Origin: Methylomonas rhizoryzae
Lineage (GTDB): Bacteria > Pseudomonadota > Gammaproteobacteria > Methylococcales > Methylomonadaceae
Length of the DNA: 64,000 nucleotides
Assembly (NCBI RefSeq): GCF_008632455.1
Contig: NZ_CP043929.1
Span: 2,604,001 to 2,668,000 of the forward strand
Direction: 5' to 3'
Below, one piece after another: positions 8,570 through 16,807 of this stretch; the first letter of the stretch is position 1, and each line of letters opens with the position of its first letter. Under the pieces are notes generated by a model. That model searched no databases. It was given only the letters and a program-made list of their open reading frames with translations, and was not told where the DNA came from. The position numbers were made by a program, and so were the translations under genes.

Positions 8570-9538
8570 TCACCGGTACAACGTCAGCATCCGCTCCGCC
8601 TGCTCGCGCACCAATTCCCGCAAAAATCCCGGCGCCACCACTTCCACCTCGGCGCCGTATTTCAAAACGTCCATCAGCAGTTCTTCGTGGCGGTTGAAGG
8701 GGATGCGCAGTTGATAGCGGCCGTCGGTTAGCCACTGGCATTGTTGTTGGCTGTGCCAGGTTTCGTCGGATACCCAGCGCCCGGCCTTGGCGGAGAAGTT
8801 GAGAACGGCGGTGTGTTCAGGCGTGCCGGCGAAGATGCCGTAGGACGAGCCGAAGTGTTGTTGCAGGGTGGCCGGGTCCAGCAGTTGCGCCGGTTCGCCG
8901 CTGGCGGTTGCCGATCTGATCCGGTCCAGCGCGAAGGTGCGCGGCTCCTGACGTTGGTGGCAATAGGCGTCCAAGTACCAGTTATCTTTGTACAAGATCA
9001 GGTTTTGCGGCGATACCGGCCGTTCGCTGGTCTGGTTGTCGCTGCGGGCGTGGTAATCAATCAACAGCCGTTGTTGTTCAAACAGGGCTTGGACCAAGGT
9101 CAGAAATAAGTCGTCGTTGCGGTTGCGGTAAGCCTGGCTGAGGATTTTGATGCGGCCCAGTTGCGGGGTTTTGACGCCCGGCGAGCGGTCCAGCAGTTTC
9201 TCCAGGTGGTCGCGGAGTTGGCCGATTTCGTTGCGAAGCGAGCCCGGCGCCAGATTGCCCAGCAGATGCTGGCAGGCGACCAGGGCTTGCAATTCCGCAG
9301 CGCTGAGCCAGATGCCGGGCAGTTCGAACGGGTGGCGCGGGTCGTCGCGATCATAGTAATAGCCGGTGCCGCGTTCGCAGAGCAGCGGCGCATTCAAACG
9401 GTCGCGCAGTTCGTCTACCAGACGTTGGCGGGTGGCTTTGGAGCAAGCCAGTTCGCGGTCTATTTCCGGACCGGGAATTGGTGTGCGGCGGTGTTTGAAT
9501 AGGTTGTGGAGTTTGACGATTTTGTCGAGGTGTTGCAT
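8570..9538 (-). CDS. WYL-domain transcriptional regulator
   Basis: A 322-residue protein. An N-terminal winged helix-turn-helix (residues about 1-60: HNLFKHRRTPIPGPEIDREL, then CSKATRQRLVDELRDRL) is followed by the WYL domain (RLLIDYHARSD, LILYKDNWYLDAYCH, TFALDRIRSA) and a WCX extension with LNFSAKAGRWVSDETWH. WYL regulators bind nucleic acid or nucleotide ligands and often control phage-defence genes. It lies beside the CRISPR-Cas and toxin-antitoxin genes on the same strand. The target is unknown. The ATG at 9538 gives a normal family length. Confidence 0.85.
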   Translation of the reverse strand: MQHLDKIVKLHNLFKHRRTPIPGPEIDRELACSKATRQRLVDELRDRLNAPLLCERGTGYYYDRDDPRHPFELPGIWLSAAELQALVACQHLLGNLAPGSLRNEIGQLRDHLEKLLDRSPGVKTPQLGRIKILSQAYRNRNDDLFLTLVQALFEQQRLLIDYHARSDNQTSERPVSPQNLILYKDNWYLDAYCHQRQEPRTFALDRIRSATASGEPAQLLDPATLQQHFGSSYGIFAGTPEHTAVLNFSAKAGRWVSDETWHSQQQCQWLTDGRYQLRIPFNRHEELLMDVLKYGAEVEVVAPGFLRELVREQAERMLTLYR

Positions 9539-9803
9539 GCGGCTGTCCTTGCTGGAGGCGTCAAGGGCGATGGTTTGGTTAGTCGCCGAACGTCTAGTCT
9601 AGCGCCTGCGACGTTCGTCCGTAATCGAACGCGGAGAATTCTAACGTGTTATGTCGGTTTGTTGCGAGCCGGGCCATGGCAAGCAACTTTACCTGTAACT
9701 GCAGTTTCAGGTATAGACGGACAAAATCAACCAACAAAGTCGGCTTGGTTATGCTTGATTCGCAGAGAATGGGCAGGATCGGGGCAATCGGCAATTGCCG
9801 GTA
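9539..9803. other. Intergenic stretch, likely promoter region of the WYL gene
   Basis: About 265 bases upstream of the WYL regulator and downstream of the MOSC gene, which lies on the same strand. Open frames here are short and overlapping with no domain. I see no strong terminator or operator. Confidence 0.4.
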
Positions 9804-10346
9804 TCAGCCGACTGCTGCCGCCTTGTCCAAAATGGCGTGCAGGCGGATTGGGTCGCCGACGCGTATCAAACCACCGGCCGAAATACGCGCAGTCATGCCG
9901 CCGTGGCCGCGTAGCGCGTTATAGCTTCCGAATCCCAATTCCGCCGCCAGTTTGGAGCAAGGATCACAGGGACCTGTGACGTGTATCCGCACTTCGTCGC
10001 CGATCGACCATTCCAACTCGGTATCCGGAAACGGCGAACGCATCGCCAGCAAATTCAGCCCGGATACCAGCAGATTGCGGCGCAAGCGGGTGGGATGCAG
10101 ATGCTCCAGGCCGCACCAGGCGGCCAGGATGGGCAGATGTTCGGCTTGAAACAAGCTGAGCTCGCGCTTGGTCGCTGGCTTGCCGCTGCGCAGATTGGCC
10201 GAACGGCGGTCGCCGAGCAAGCCGCGGCCGGGTTCGGCGACGGCTTGTTCAACCATGATTGCCGGCGCCGCGCGGCTAGGCCGCAAAATGACGGCCTCGA
10301 CTCGGCCGTCCGCGGAAAATTGTTGACTGAGCTCGCGTAAGTTCAT
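9804..10346 (-). CDS. MOSC-domain protein
   Basis: A 180-residue single-domain protein of the MOSC superfamily (the C-terminal domain of molybdenum cofactor sulfurases, also YiiM/YuaD types). Seen features: GRGLLGDRRS near residues 41-50, SLFQAEHLPILAA, RLRRNLLVSGLNLLA and the signature GPCDPCSKLAAELG with Cys residues that in the family include the sulfur-carrying one. Stand-alone MOSC proteins are thought to handle molybdenum cofactor or reduce N-hydroxylated compounds; the substrate here is unknown. No operon partner is evident. Confidence 0.8.
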   Translation of the reverse strand: MNLRELSQQFSADGRVEAVILRPSRAAPAIMVEQAVAEPGRGLLGDRRSANLRSGKPATKRELSLFQAEHLPILAAWCGLEHLHPTRLRRNLLVSGLNLLAMRSPFPDTELEWSIGDEVRIHVTGPCDPCSKLAAELGFGSYNALRGHGGMTARISAGGLIRVGDPIRLHAILDKAAAVG

Positions 10347-10679
10347 GTGGAATTAGGCTGAACGGTGGCGCTACGGTTTTGTTCGGATTCCAGGAACGTG
10401 CGCTTTGTCGGTTTTACACATGCGCCCGATTACGCTTTGCTAAAAGAAATCTACTACGCCCTATTCCGTTCCAACCCTGCGCCGTTCGGTACGACATCAG
10501 CGGTTTGAAGGACGAAGTAGACGTGTTTGAAGCAAAAGCGTTTCAAACCACTGTTTAACAACTCTCCGCCGGACATGGTCAAGCTGCGGCCCGGACATCG
10601 CGAGTCTGCTGCCGGTCGGGCAGCCAAATGGGATGGCGATGGCGCACGGCGGCTGAGTCCCCGTGCGCGATAGGAACGG
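10347..10679. other. Intergenic stretch, nothing recognised
   Basis: About 330 bases between the MOSC gene and the small Cys-rich exported protein. A minus-strand frame at 10454-10696 is Arg/Ser-rich and overlaps the next gene, and is probably not coding. No RNA gene or clear terminator was found. Confidence 0.4.
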
Positions 10680-10952
10680 CTAATACTTGAACTCACATAC
10701 TAACGTGTGGGCGTTTTCCTCGTCTTTCTTCAACGTTCCTTCCTTGCACAACCGCGACTCCCCTAATTTAAAACAGTCATCGGTTCCACCCGCATCGCAC
10801 CGACAAGTATGGGTTGTCGAATCGCACACGAAGGCGGTCTGGATCTCGCCGGGTTCGAATCTGGGCTGGGCACTGCGTGACTGCGCGCTAGTTTGATATC
10901 CCAGTAATAGCACTACCAGCATGCCGGAAATTAGTCCGAATTGAGCTTTCAT
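10680..10952 (-). CDS. Small exported cysteine-containing protein, unrecognised
   Basis: A 90-residue protein with a Sec signal peptide (MKAQFGLISGMLVVLLLGYQ, probable cleavage after TSA, near residue 23). The mature part has five Cys residues (VCDSTTHTCRCD, DDCFKLG, RLCKEG, TLVCEFKY) in a compact hydrophilic chain, suggesting disulfides or metal binding in the periplasm. A GGAGAACAG Shine-Dalgarno-like stretch precedes the ATG. I do not recognise a family. It stands alone between long intergenic gaps (268 bases to the next gene at 11222). Confidence 0.65.
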   Translation of the reverse strand: MKAQFGLISGMLVVLLLGYQTSAQSRSAQPRFEPGEIQTAFVCDSTTHTCRCDAGGTDDCFKLGESRLCKEGTLKKDEENAHTLVCEFKY

Positions 10953-11221
10953 ATCTGTTCTCCAAATGATTCAGGTCTTGATCTCCTCGTATCTGCGTTG
11001 CAGAACGATCATAGAGAACTACGTGCCGTCGACCCTTTTGGATGCATACAGGCCAATCATTAGGAAAAAAGCTCGCACCGGCATCAAAGAACGAAAGACT
11101 AGCTCTGGGACAACGAGCAAAACAAAAAGATGACAGCCGATTCTGAACACAGCCGTCGGCTTCGGTTATAAAGCGCTTTCAACATCCGACCGGGCAATTA
11201 AGGATTCGTCCGGCAGGCATC
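10953..11221. other. Intergenic stretch, nothing recognised
   Basis: About 270 bases between parA's 3' end and the start of the small exported protein. It should contain that gene's promoter. I could not pick out convincing -10/-35 boxes. Confidence 0.35.
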
Positions 11222-11995
11222 TCAACGGTGCAATTCAACGTGCAAGGCGCGATATTCGTCGGTCAATTTATGCGACGGTGCGAAATGAATCAAAGGCTTG
11301 GCATCGCTGTGCGACTCTCTGACTTTTACCGACGTCGAAATTTTAGTATCCAATACCGGCAAACCTTCGGCCACCAAGTCTTCGACCAATTGGCGCGGAA
11401 GATTGGCCTGCTTTTGGTATTGATTGACCACTACGCCTTCGACGTGCAGGCCGGGATTATGATCGGCTTTGACTTCGGCTATCGAGCGCATCAAAGTGTA
11501 TAAGGCCTCTCGGGCGAAGGTATCGCAATCGAAGGGAATCAGGCATTTTTCCGCTGCGATTAATGCGGACAAACTGTAAAAATTCAGGATGGGCGGCGTA
11601 TCGATATAAACGCTGTCGAAGCCTTCCAAACGCTCCAAGGCTTCTCTTAGTTTGTAGATCTTATGTCTGGATTCCAAACGGCTTTGCAAGCCTTCCAAAT
11701 CGGGATGTGAAGGTAATACGTACAAATTGGGAAACGGGGTTTCATGGATAGTGCCGTCCAGAGTTTCCTTGCTGCCGCCGAACAAGCCCAAACCGAGACT
11801 GTCCTTGAAAAAATGCGCAATGGTTTTTTCCGAATCAGTGACCTTGGCACCTAGCAGATACTGCGTGGAATTACCCTGCACATCCAAATCGATAACCAGG
11901 GTTTTTTTACCTTCGATGGCGCTGATGGCAGCCAAATTACAGGTAATAGTGGATTTGCCGACCCCGCCTTTCTGATTAAAAATCACCCTGCGCAT
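11222..11995 (-). CDS. parA: ParA-family partition/positioning ATPase
   Basis: A 257-residue protein with a deviant Walker A (FNQKGGVGKSTITCNLAA, residues about 7-24), DLDVQGNSTQYLLG (Walker A') and VYIDTPPILNFYS (Walker B). It is a dimeric ATPase that binds DNA non-specifically to move or position cargo. No parB lies next to it, so it may be an orphan ParA that positions a protein complex instead of the chromosome. It is on the same strand as, and downstream of, the zinc-ribbon gene, 64 bases apart. Confidence 0.9.
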   Translation of the reverse strand: MRRVIFNQKGGVGKSTITCNLAAISAIEGKKTLVIDLDVQGNSTQYLLGAKVTDSEKTIAHFFKDSLGLGLFGGSKETLDGTIHETPFPNLYVLPSHPDLEGLQSRLESRHKIYKLREALERLEGFDSVYIDTPPILNFYSLSALIAAEKCLIPFDCDTFAREALYTLMRSIAEVKADHNPGLHVEGVVVNQYQKQANLPRQLVEDLVAEGLPVLDTKISTSVKVRESHSDAKPLIHFAPSHKLTDEYRALHVELHR

Positions 11996-12059
11996 AATCG
12001 CCCTCGATGTTCAAGTTATAATAATTAAAGGCCGCATTATAAGGTTAATACTTGCCATA

Positions 12060-12548
12060 TCAACAACGTGTAAATGCGTCGCCGCCACAAGCCGGGCATT
12101 TAGGAATCATGCTGGTGGATTTAAAAGCGATTTCCTTGCCGCATGCGTCGCAGGTAAAAGTACCCGGCCCCGCCACTTCTCCGCTTTTGTAGGGGTGATA
12201 TTGCCGGGCTTCCATTTCCAAGGCTGCCAGCTTGAGCTTGGTTTTATCCGCCAAACTCATAAATGCGTCCAACGCAAAATTCTCCAGCAAATCGATATCG
12301 AATTTCAGCCATTCGGACAGTGAGTCCTGCTCTTTGTTCGGAGCCGGCGCAGTGGCAGCATGCTGAATATCGCGCATCAGAAAATCGGCGATTCTATTGA
12401 TTTCTTCCTGAGTATGCCCACCTATTGCGCTGGTTTTTTCTTTGGCTTTTTCCAGCGCGTCGGCAACGGAATGCAAGGTATCGTCCAATGCTTCGTAAAG
12501 GTGTTCCATCAACTGATCGTAGGCTTTTGTCAGTTTATTTTCGCCCAT
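12060..12548 (-). CDS. YbeL-type zinc-ribbon protein (DUF1451)
   Basis: A 162-residue protein: a helical N-terminal region (KAYDQLMEHLYEALDDTLHS, ADALEKAKEKT), HTQEEINRIADFLMRDIQHA, then a C-terminal zinc ribbon with CDACGKEI and CPACGGDAFTRC. This is the YbeL/DUF1451 family, of unknown function. In Escherichia coli ybeL also neighbours leuS, which supports the call by synteny. It is divergent from leuS with a 90-base shared upstream region (12549-12638). Confidence 0.85.
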   Translation of the reverse strand: MGENKLTKAYDQLMEHLYEALDDTLHSVADALEKAKEKTSAIGGHTQEEINRIADFLMRDIQHAATAPAPNKEQDSLSEWLKFDIDLLENFALDAFMSLADKTKLKLAALEMEARQYHPYKSGEVAGPGTFTCDACGKEIAFKSTSMIPKCPACGGDAFTRC

Positions 12549-12638
12549 GGTGTCTCCCGGTGTTTTATTGACCGAACGCTTCAGATTTAAGCGTCCGTAA
12601 GGTATTCTAGCGCCTTTTTACAGCAAAAGACGACTAGG

Positions 12639-15227
12639 ATGGAAGAGCACTACACACCGTCGGCAATCGAACAAAAAATACAAGCCGAATGGGAAAAATC
12701 GGGGGTTTTTACCGCGACGGAAGATACCGGCAAAGAAAAATACTATTGCCTGTCGATGTTCCCCTACCCCAGCGGCAAGCTGCATATGGGGCACGTGCGC
12801 AATTACACCATAGGCGACGTCATCAGCCGCTTCCAACGCATGCAGGGCAAGCACGTGCTGCAACCCATGGGTTGGGACGCCTTCGGGCTACCGGCGGAAA
12901 ACGCCGCAATGCAGAATAAAGTACACCCGGCAGACTGGACCTATTCCAACATCGACTACATGCGCGACCAGCTGAAACGCTTGGGTTTCGGCTACGACTG
13001 GACCCGCGAGCTGGCTACCTGCGACCCGGAATACTACCGCTGGGAACAGTGGTTCTTTCTGCGCCTGTTAGAAAAAGGCCTGGTTTACAAAAAAACCGCT
13101 CCGGTCAATTGGTGCCCGCACGATCAAACCGTACTGGCCAATGAGCAAGTCATAGACGGCTGCTGCTGGCGTTGCGACACCCCGGTCGAAAAGAAGGAAA
13201 TTTCGCAGTGGTTTTTGAAAATCACCGCTTATGCTCAAGAATTATTGGACGACTTGCAAAAACTGCCCGGCTGGCCGGAACAGGTTCGCACCATGCAAGC
13301 CAATTGGATAGGCCGTTCCGAAGGCGTGGAAATGGATTTCGCGGTCGAAGGTTTCGCCGAGCCCATCCGCATTTACACCACCCGCCCGGATACCGTGATG
13401 GGGGTTACTTACGTAGCGGTAGCCGCAGAACACCCGGTCGCGCTGCACGCCGCTGCCGTCAATCCGCAGATTGCCGCCTTCATAGAATCGTGCAAACAAA
13501 TGGAAACCTCGGAAGCCGCGATGGAAACCATGGAAAAACGCGGCATCGCTTCCGGCTACACGGCTGCTCATCCCTTGACCGGCGAGCAGGTGCCGGTCTG
13601 GATCGCCAACTTCGTATTGATGAGCTACGGCACCGGCGCGGTGATGTCGGTACCGGCCCACGATCAACGCGATTACGAATTCGCCCGAAAATACGGCATC
13701 AGCATTAAGCCGGTCATAGCCGCTGCCGACGGTTCCGACGACAGCACCCACGAAAAAGCCTTTACCGATAAAGGCGTACTGAAGAATTCCGGGGAATTCG
13801 ACGGCTTGGATTTTAGCGGCGCCTTCAAGGCGATTGCCGACAAACTCATCGCCTTGGGCAAAGGCGAACCTAAAACCAACTTCCGCCTGCGCGATTGGGG
13901 TGTATCCCGCCAGCGTTATTGGGGCGCACCGGTGCCCGTCATCTACTGCGGCGATTGCGGCATGCTGCCGGTACCGGACGAGCAACTGCCGGTCACGCTG
14001 CCGCGCGACGTCGTGCTCGACGGTTCGCAGTCGCCGTTGGCCGCGCATCCCGAATTCCCACACGTAGCTTGCCCCCAATGCGGCAAACCCGCGCGGCGCG
14101 ATACCGATACCTTCGACACCTTTATGGAGTCATCCTGGTATTTCGCCCGCTACGCCAGCCGCGATTGTCATACGGCGATGCTGGACCAACGCGCCGACTA
14201 TTGGTTACCGGTCGATCATTACATCGGCGGCATCGAACACGCGATTTTGCATTTGCTGTATGCGCGGTTTTACACCAAGTTGCTGCGCGACCAAGGCCTG
14301 ATTGGCTGCGACGAGCCGTTCAAAAACTTGCTGACTCAGGGAATGGTAGTCGCGGAAACCTTCTATCAACTGGACGAACACGGCCATAAACGCTATTTCA
14401 ACCTGACCCAAATCGAAGTCGAACGCGACGCCAAAGGCAAAATCGTCGCGGCCAAACTACTGGACGACGGCTCGCCCGTCACGGTAGGGGCCATCGAAAA
14501 AATGTCCAAGTCCAAAAACAACGGGGTCGACCCGCAATTGTTGATCGACAAGTACGGCGCCGATACGGTACGGCTTTACACCATGTTCACCTCCCCACCG
14601 GATCAATCCTTGGAATGGAACGATGCCGGCGTGGAAGGCGCCTCCCGCTTTTTAAAACGTTTGTGGCGCTTGGTTTACCTGCACGTCGCTTCCGGTTTGC
14701 CTCAAAGCGCGGCAGACAAAAACACTTTCAGCGACGTACAAAAAGCCTTACGCCGTCAACTGCACCAGACTTTACAAAAGGTCAGCGACGACATGGCGCG
14801 CCGACACACCTTCAATACCGCCATCGCCGCGAATATGGAATTGGTCAACGCATTGAATAAGTTCGAAGACGACAGCGCAAACGGCCAAGCGGTACGTCAA
14901 GAAGCCTTGGAAGCCGTAGTATTGATGCTGTCGCCGATTGTTCCTCATATCTCGCAAGCGTTATGGCGCGAACTCGGCCATGCCGACGACATCGTTGTGC
15001 GCGCCTGGCCTACGCTGGACCCTTCCGCACTGGTACAAGACAGCATAGAGATGGTGGTGCAAGTTAACGGTAAGTTGCGCGGCAAACTGTCGGTAACAAT
15101 TTCCGCATCCAAGCAAGAGATCGAAGCTTTAGCACTGGCGGACGACAACGTGCTGCGCTACATCGAAGGCAAGCCCATCAAGAAACTGATCGTCGTCCCG
15201 CAAAAACTGGTGAACATCGTTGTTTAA
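12639..15227 (+). CDS. leuS: Leucyl-tRNA synthetase
   Basis: An 862-residue class Ia aminoacyl-tRNA synthetase charging tRNA-Leu. Visible: N-terminal MEEHYTPSAIEQKIQAEWEK, HIGH-type motif HMGH at 49-52, the CP1 editing domain (GVEMDFAVEGF, TRPDTVMGVTYVAVAAEHP with the TRPDT editing motif), MESSWYFARYASRD, the KMSKSKNNGVDP motif near residue 621, and a C-terminal domain ending KPIKKLIVVPQKLVNIVV. Length is normal for bacteria. It is followed directly by lptE and holA, the conserved gammaproteobacterial leuS-lptE-holA order. Confidence 0.98.
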   Translation: MEEHYTPSAIEQKIQAEWEKSGVFTATEDTGKEKYYCLSMFPYPSGKLHMGHVRNYTIGDVISRFQRMQGKHVLQPMGWDAFGLPAENAAMQNKVHPADWTYSNIDYMRDQLKRLGFGYDWTRELATCDPEYYRWEQWFFLRLLEKGLVYKKTAPVNWCPHDQTVLANEQVIDGCCWRCDTPVEKKEISQWFLKITAYAQELLDDLQKLPGWPEQVRTMQANWIGRSEGVEMDFAVEGFAEPIRIYTTRPDTVMGVTYVAVAAEHPVALHAAAVNPQIAAFIESCKQMETSEAAMETMEKRGIASGYTAAHPLTGEQVPVWIANFVLMSYGTGAVMSVPAHDQRDYEFARKYGISIKPVIAAADGSDDSTHEKAFTDKGVLKNSGEFDGLDFSGAFKAIADKLIALGKGEPKTNFRLRDWGVSRQRYWGAPVPVIYCGDCGMLPVPDEQLPVTLPRDVVLDGSQSPLAAHPEFPHVACPQCGKPARRDTDTFDTFMESSWYFARYASRDCHTAMLDQRADYWLPVDHYIGGIEHAILHLLYARFYTKLLRDQGLIGCDEPFKNLLTQGMVVAETFYQLDEHGHKRYFNLTQIEVERDAKGKIVAAKLLDDGSPVTVGAIEKMSKSKNNGVDPQLLIDKYGADTVRLYTMFTSPPDQSLEWNDAGVEGASRFLKRLWRLVYLHVASGLPQSAADKNTFSDVQKALRRQLHQTLQKVSDDMARRHTFNTAIAANMELVNALNKFEDDSANGQAVRQEALEAVVLMLSPIVPHISQALWRELGHADDIVVRAWPTLDPSALVQDSIEMVVQVNGKLRGKLSVTISASKQEIEALALADDNVLRYIEGKPIKKLIVVPQKLVNIVV

Positions 15228-15231
15228 GTTC

Positions 15232-15750
15232 ATGCGTTCAACCAAAGCAACACAACAGCTCAGCGGCATCGTGCTGGTTTTAGCCGCCTTGTGGCTAGGC
15301 GGCTGCGGATTTCATTTGCGCGGTTCGCTGGCCCTACCCAGCGAACTGAAACAATTATTTCTGTTCGGCTCTTCCGCGGCTTTAAAAGACGAAATCAAAA
15401 ACATGCTGCGGGTTTCGGACGGCAAAATCGTCGCCTCGCCCAACGAAGCGGGCGTCGTGGTAAAAGTACTGAAAGAAGACCTGCGCCGGCGGGTGTTATC
15501 GGTCGGCTCCACCGGTAAATCCAGCGAGGTGGAGCTGAATTACTATTTGCGCTTTCAGTTTTACGACAATCAGGAAGCGCCGCTGTTGGACGAGCAAACC
15601 CTGGAAATCAGCCGCGACTACTTCAACGATCAAACCGCATTGTTAGCTAAAGACAACGAGGAACTGGTCATCAAAAAAGAAATTTACCGGCAAGCGGCCC
15701 GAATGTTGATGTTGCGCGCCCAAGCGGCGGTCGACAGCATTAAACGCTAA
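15232..15750 (+). CDS. lptE: LPS-assembly lipoprotein LptE
   Basis: A 172-residue outer-membrane lipoprotein that plugs LptD and helps insert lipopolysaccharide. It has a lipoprotein signal with lipobox LGGC (Cys25), then GFHLRGSLALPSELKQLFLF and VRRVLSVGS-type beta strands typical of LptE/RlpB. I chose the ATG at 15232, 4 bases after the leuS stop; an in-frame TTG at 15220 would overlap leuS and only adds four residues. It is translated in an operon with leuS and holA. Confidence 0.93.
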   Translation: MRSTKATQQLSGIVLVLAALWLGGCGFHLRGSLALPSELKQLFLFGSSAALKDEIKNMLRVSDGKIVASPNEAGVVVKVLKEDLRRRVLSVGSTGKSSEVELNYYLRFQFYDNQEAPLLDEQTLEISRDYFNDQTALLAKDNEELVIKKEIYRQAARMLMLRAQAAVDSIKR

Positions 15751-15754
15751 GCCC

Positions 15755-16780
15755 ATGCGTTTAAAACCCGAGCAGTTGGACGCGCAATTGCAGCGCGGAC
15801 CGAGTCCGGTCTATTTGATCAGCGGCGATGAGCCGCTGCAATCAGGCGAAGCTGCCGACGCCGTCAGATTAGCCGCCAAACAAGCCGGCTACGACGTCCG
15901 CGAAGTCATCGGCATAGAACAAGGCAATGAGTGGCCGTTGCTGAGTTTTGCAGCCGACAGTCTGTCGATTTTTTCCGATAGAAAGCTAATCGATCTGCGC
16001 TTGCCGTCCGGCAAACCGGGCCAAGACGGCAGCAAAACCCTGATCGCCTATTGCCAAAATCCGCCGCCGGATACGATATTGCTGATAACTTCCGGCAAAT
16101 TGGACGGAAACGCAGTGAAAGCGCAGTGGTTTCAAGCCATAGACAAACTCGGGGTTATCGTGCAGGTATGGCCCTTGCAAGGCGGCGAGTTGTTAAATTG
16201 GCTGCAACGACGTAGCGAAAAAAGAGGCTTGACGCTTAGCCACGACGCCCTTAAAAATCTGGCTGTTAGGGTGGAGGGCAATTTACTGGCCGCAGCCCAA
16301 GAAATCGAGAAACTGTTTATTCTGTACGGCACGCACTCGATAGACCCTGCGAAAATCGAATACGGCGTTGCCGACAGCGCTCGCTTCGACGTATTCAGAT
16401 TGACCGACTATCTACTGGCCGGACGGCTAAACCGTGCGACTAAAGTACTCGGCGGCTTGAAGGCCGAAGGCGTCGCCGCACCGATCGTACTGTGGGCGTT
16501 GAGTAGAGAACTGCGCATCCTTTGCAACGCTAAAAGCGAACTGGAAGCCGGTGCCTCGGTAGACAGCGTTTGCCGAAAATATCAGATTAGGGACAAACGC
16601 AAACCGGCTACGCTGGAAACCATGAAACGCCTGCGGTCTGAAGATTTGCAACGGCTCGTTTCGTCCTGTGCCCAAATCGACCGCACCATTAAAGGCCAGC
16701 TGCCCGGAGATAGCTGGGAAGCCTTATTTCAACTGTGCGTCGGCATCTGTAGACCCGATCTGGGGCTGCAGCACCATTAA
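15755..16780 (+). CDS. holA: DNA polymerase III delta subunit
   Basis: A 341-residue clamp-loader subunit that opens the beta sliding clamp. Family features: MRLKPEQLDAQLQRGPSPVY, LISGDEPLQSGEAADAVR (the SGDEPL signature), RKLIDLRLPSGKPG, and a C-terminal AAA-lid/collar region with LWALSRELRIL and RTIKGQLPGDSWEALFQLC. The start lies 4 bases after the lptE stop, so it is co-transcribed with leuS-lptE. It converges on the EAL-domain gene with a 27-base gap. Confidence 0.95.
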   Translation: MRLKPEQLDAQLQRGPSPVYLISGDEPLQSGEAADAVRLAAKQAGYDVREVIGIEQGNEWPLLSFAADSLSIFSDRKLIDLRLPSGKPGQDGSKTLIAYCQNPPPDTILLITSGKLDGNAVKAQWFQAIDKLGVIVQVWPLQGGELLNWLQRRSEKRGLTLSHDALKNLAVRVEGNLLAAAQEIEKLFILYGTHSIDPAKIEYGVADSARFDVFRLTDYLLAGRLNRATKVLGGLKAEGVAAPIVLWALSRELRILCNAKSELEAGASVDSVCRKYQIRDKRKPATLETMKRLRSEDLQRLVSSCAQIDRTIKGQLPGDSWEALFQLCVGICRPDLGLQHH

Positions 16781-16807
16781 CCAAGCGCATCAATCAAGCA
16801 GCCACTC

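Noticed and set aside
11222..11995. ParA as part of a chromosomal parAB locus
   Set aside because: No parB or parS site is visible nearby, so an orphan positioning ATPase is the safer call.
13242..14078. 278-codon minus-strand frame
   Set aside because: It lies wholly antisense to leuS, whose motifs are intact; long shadow frames are common in GC-rich coding DNA.
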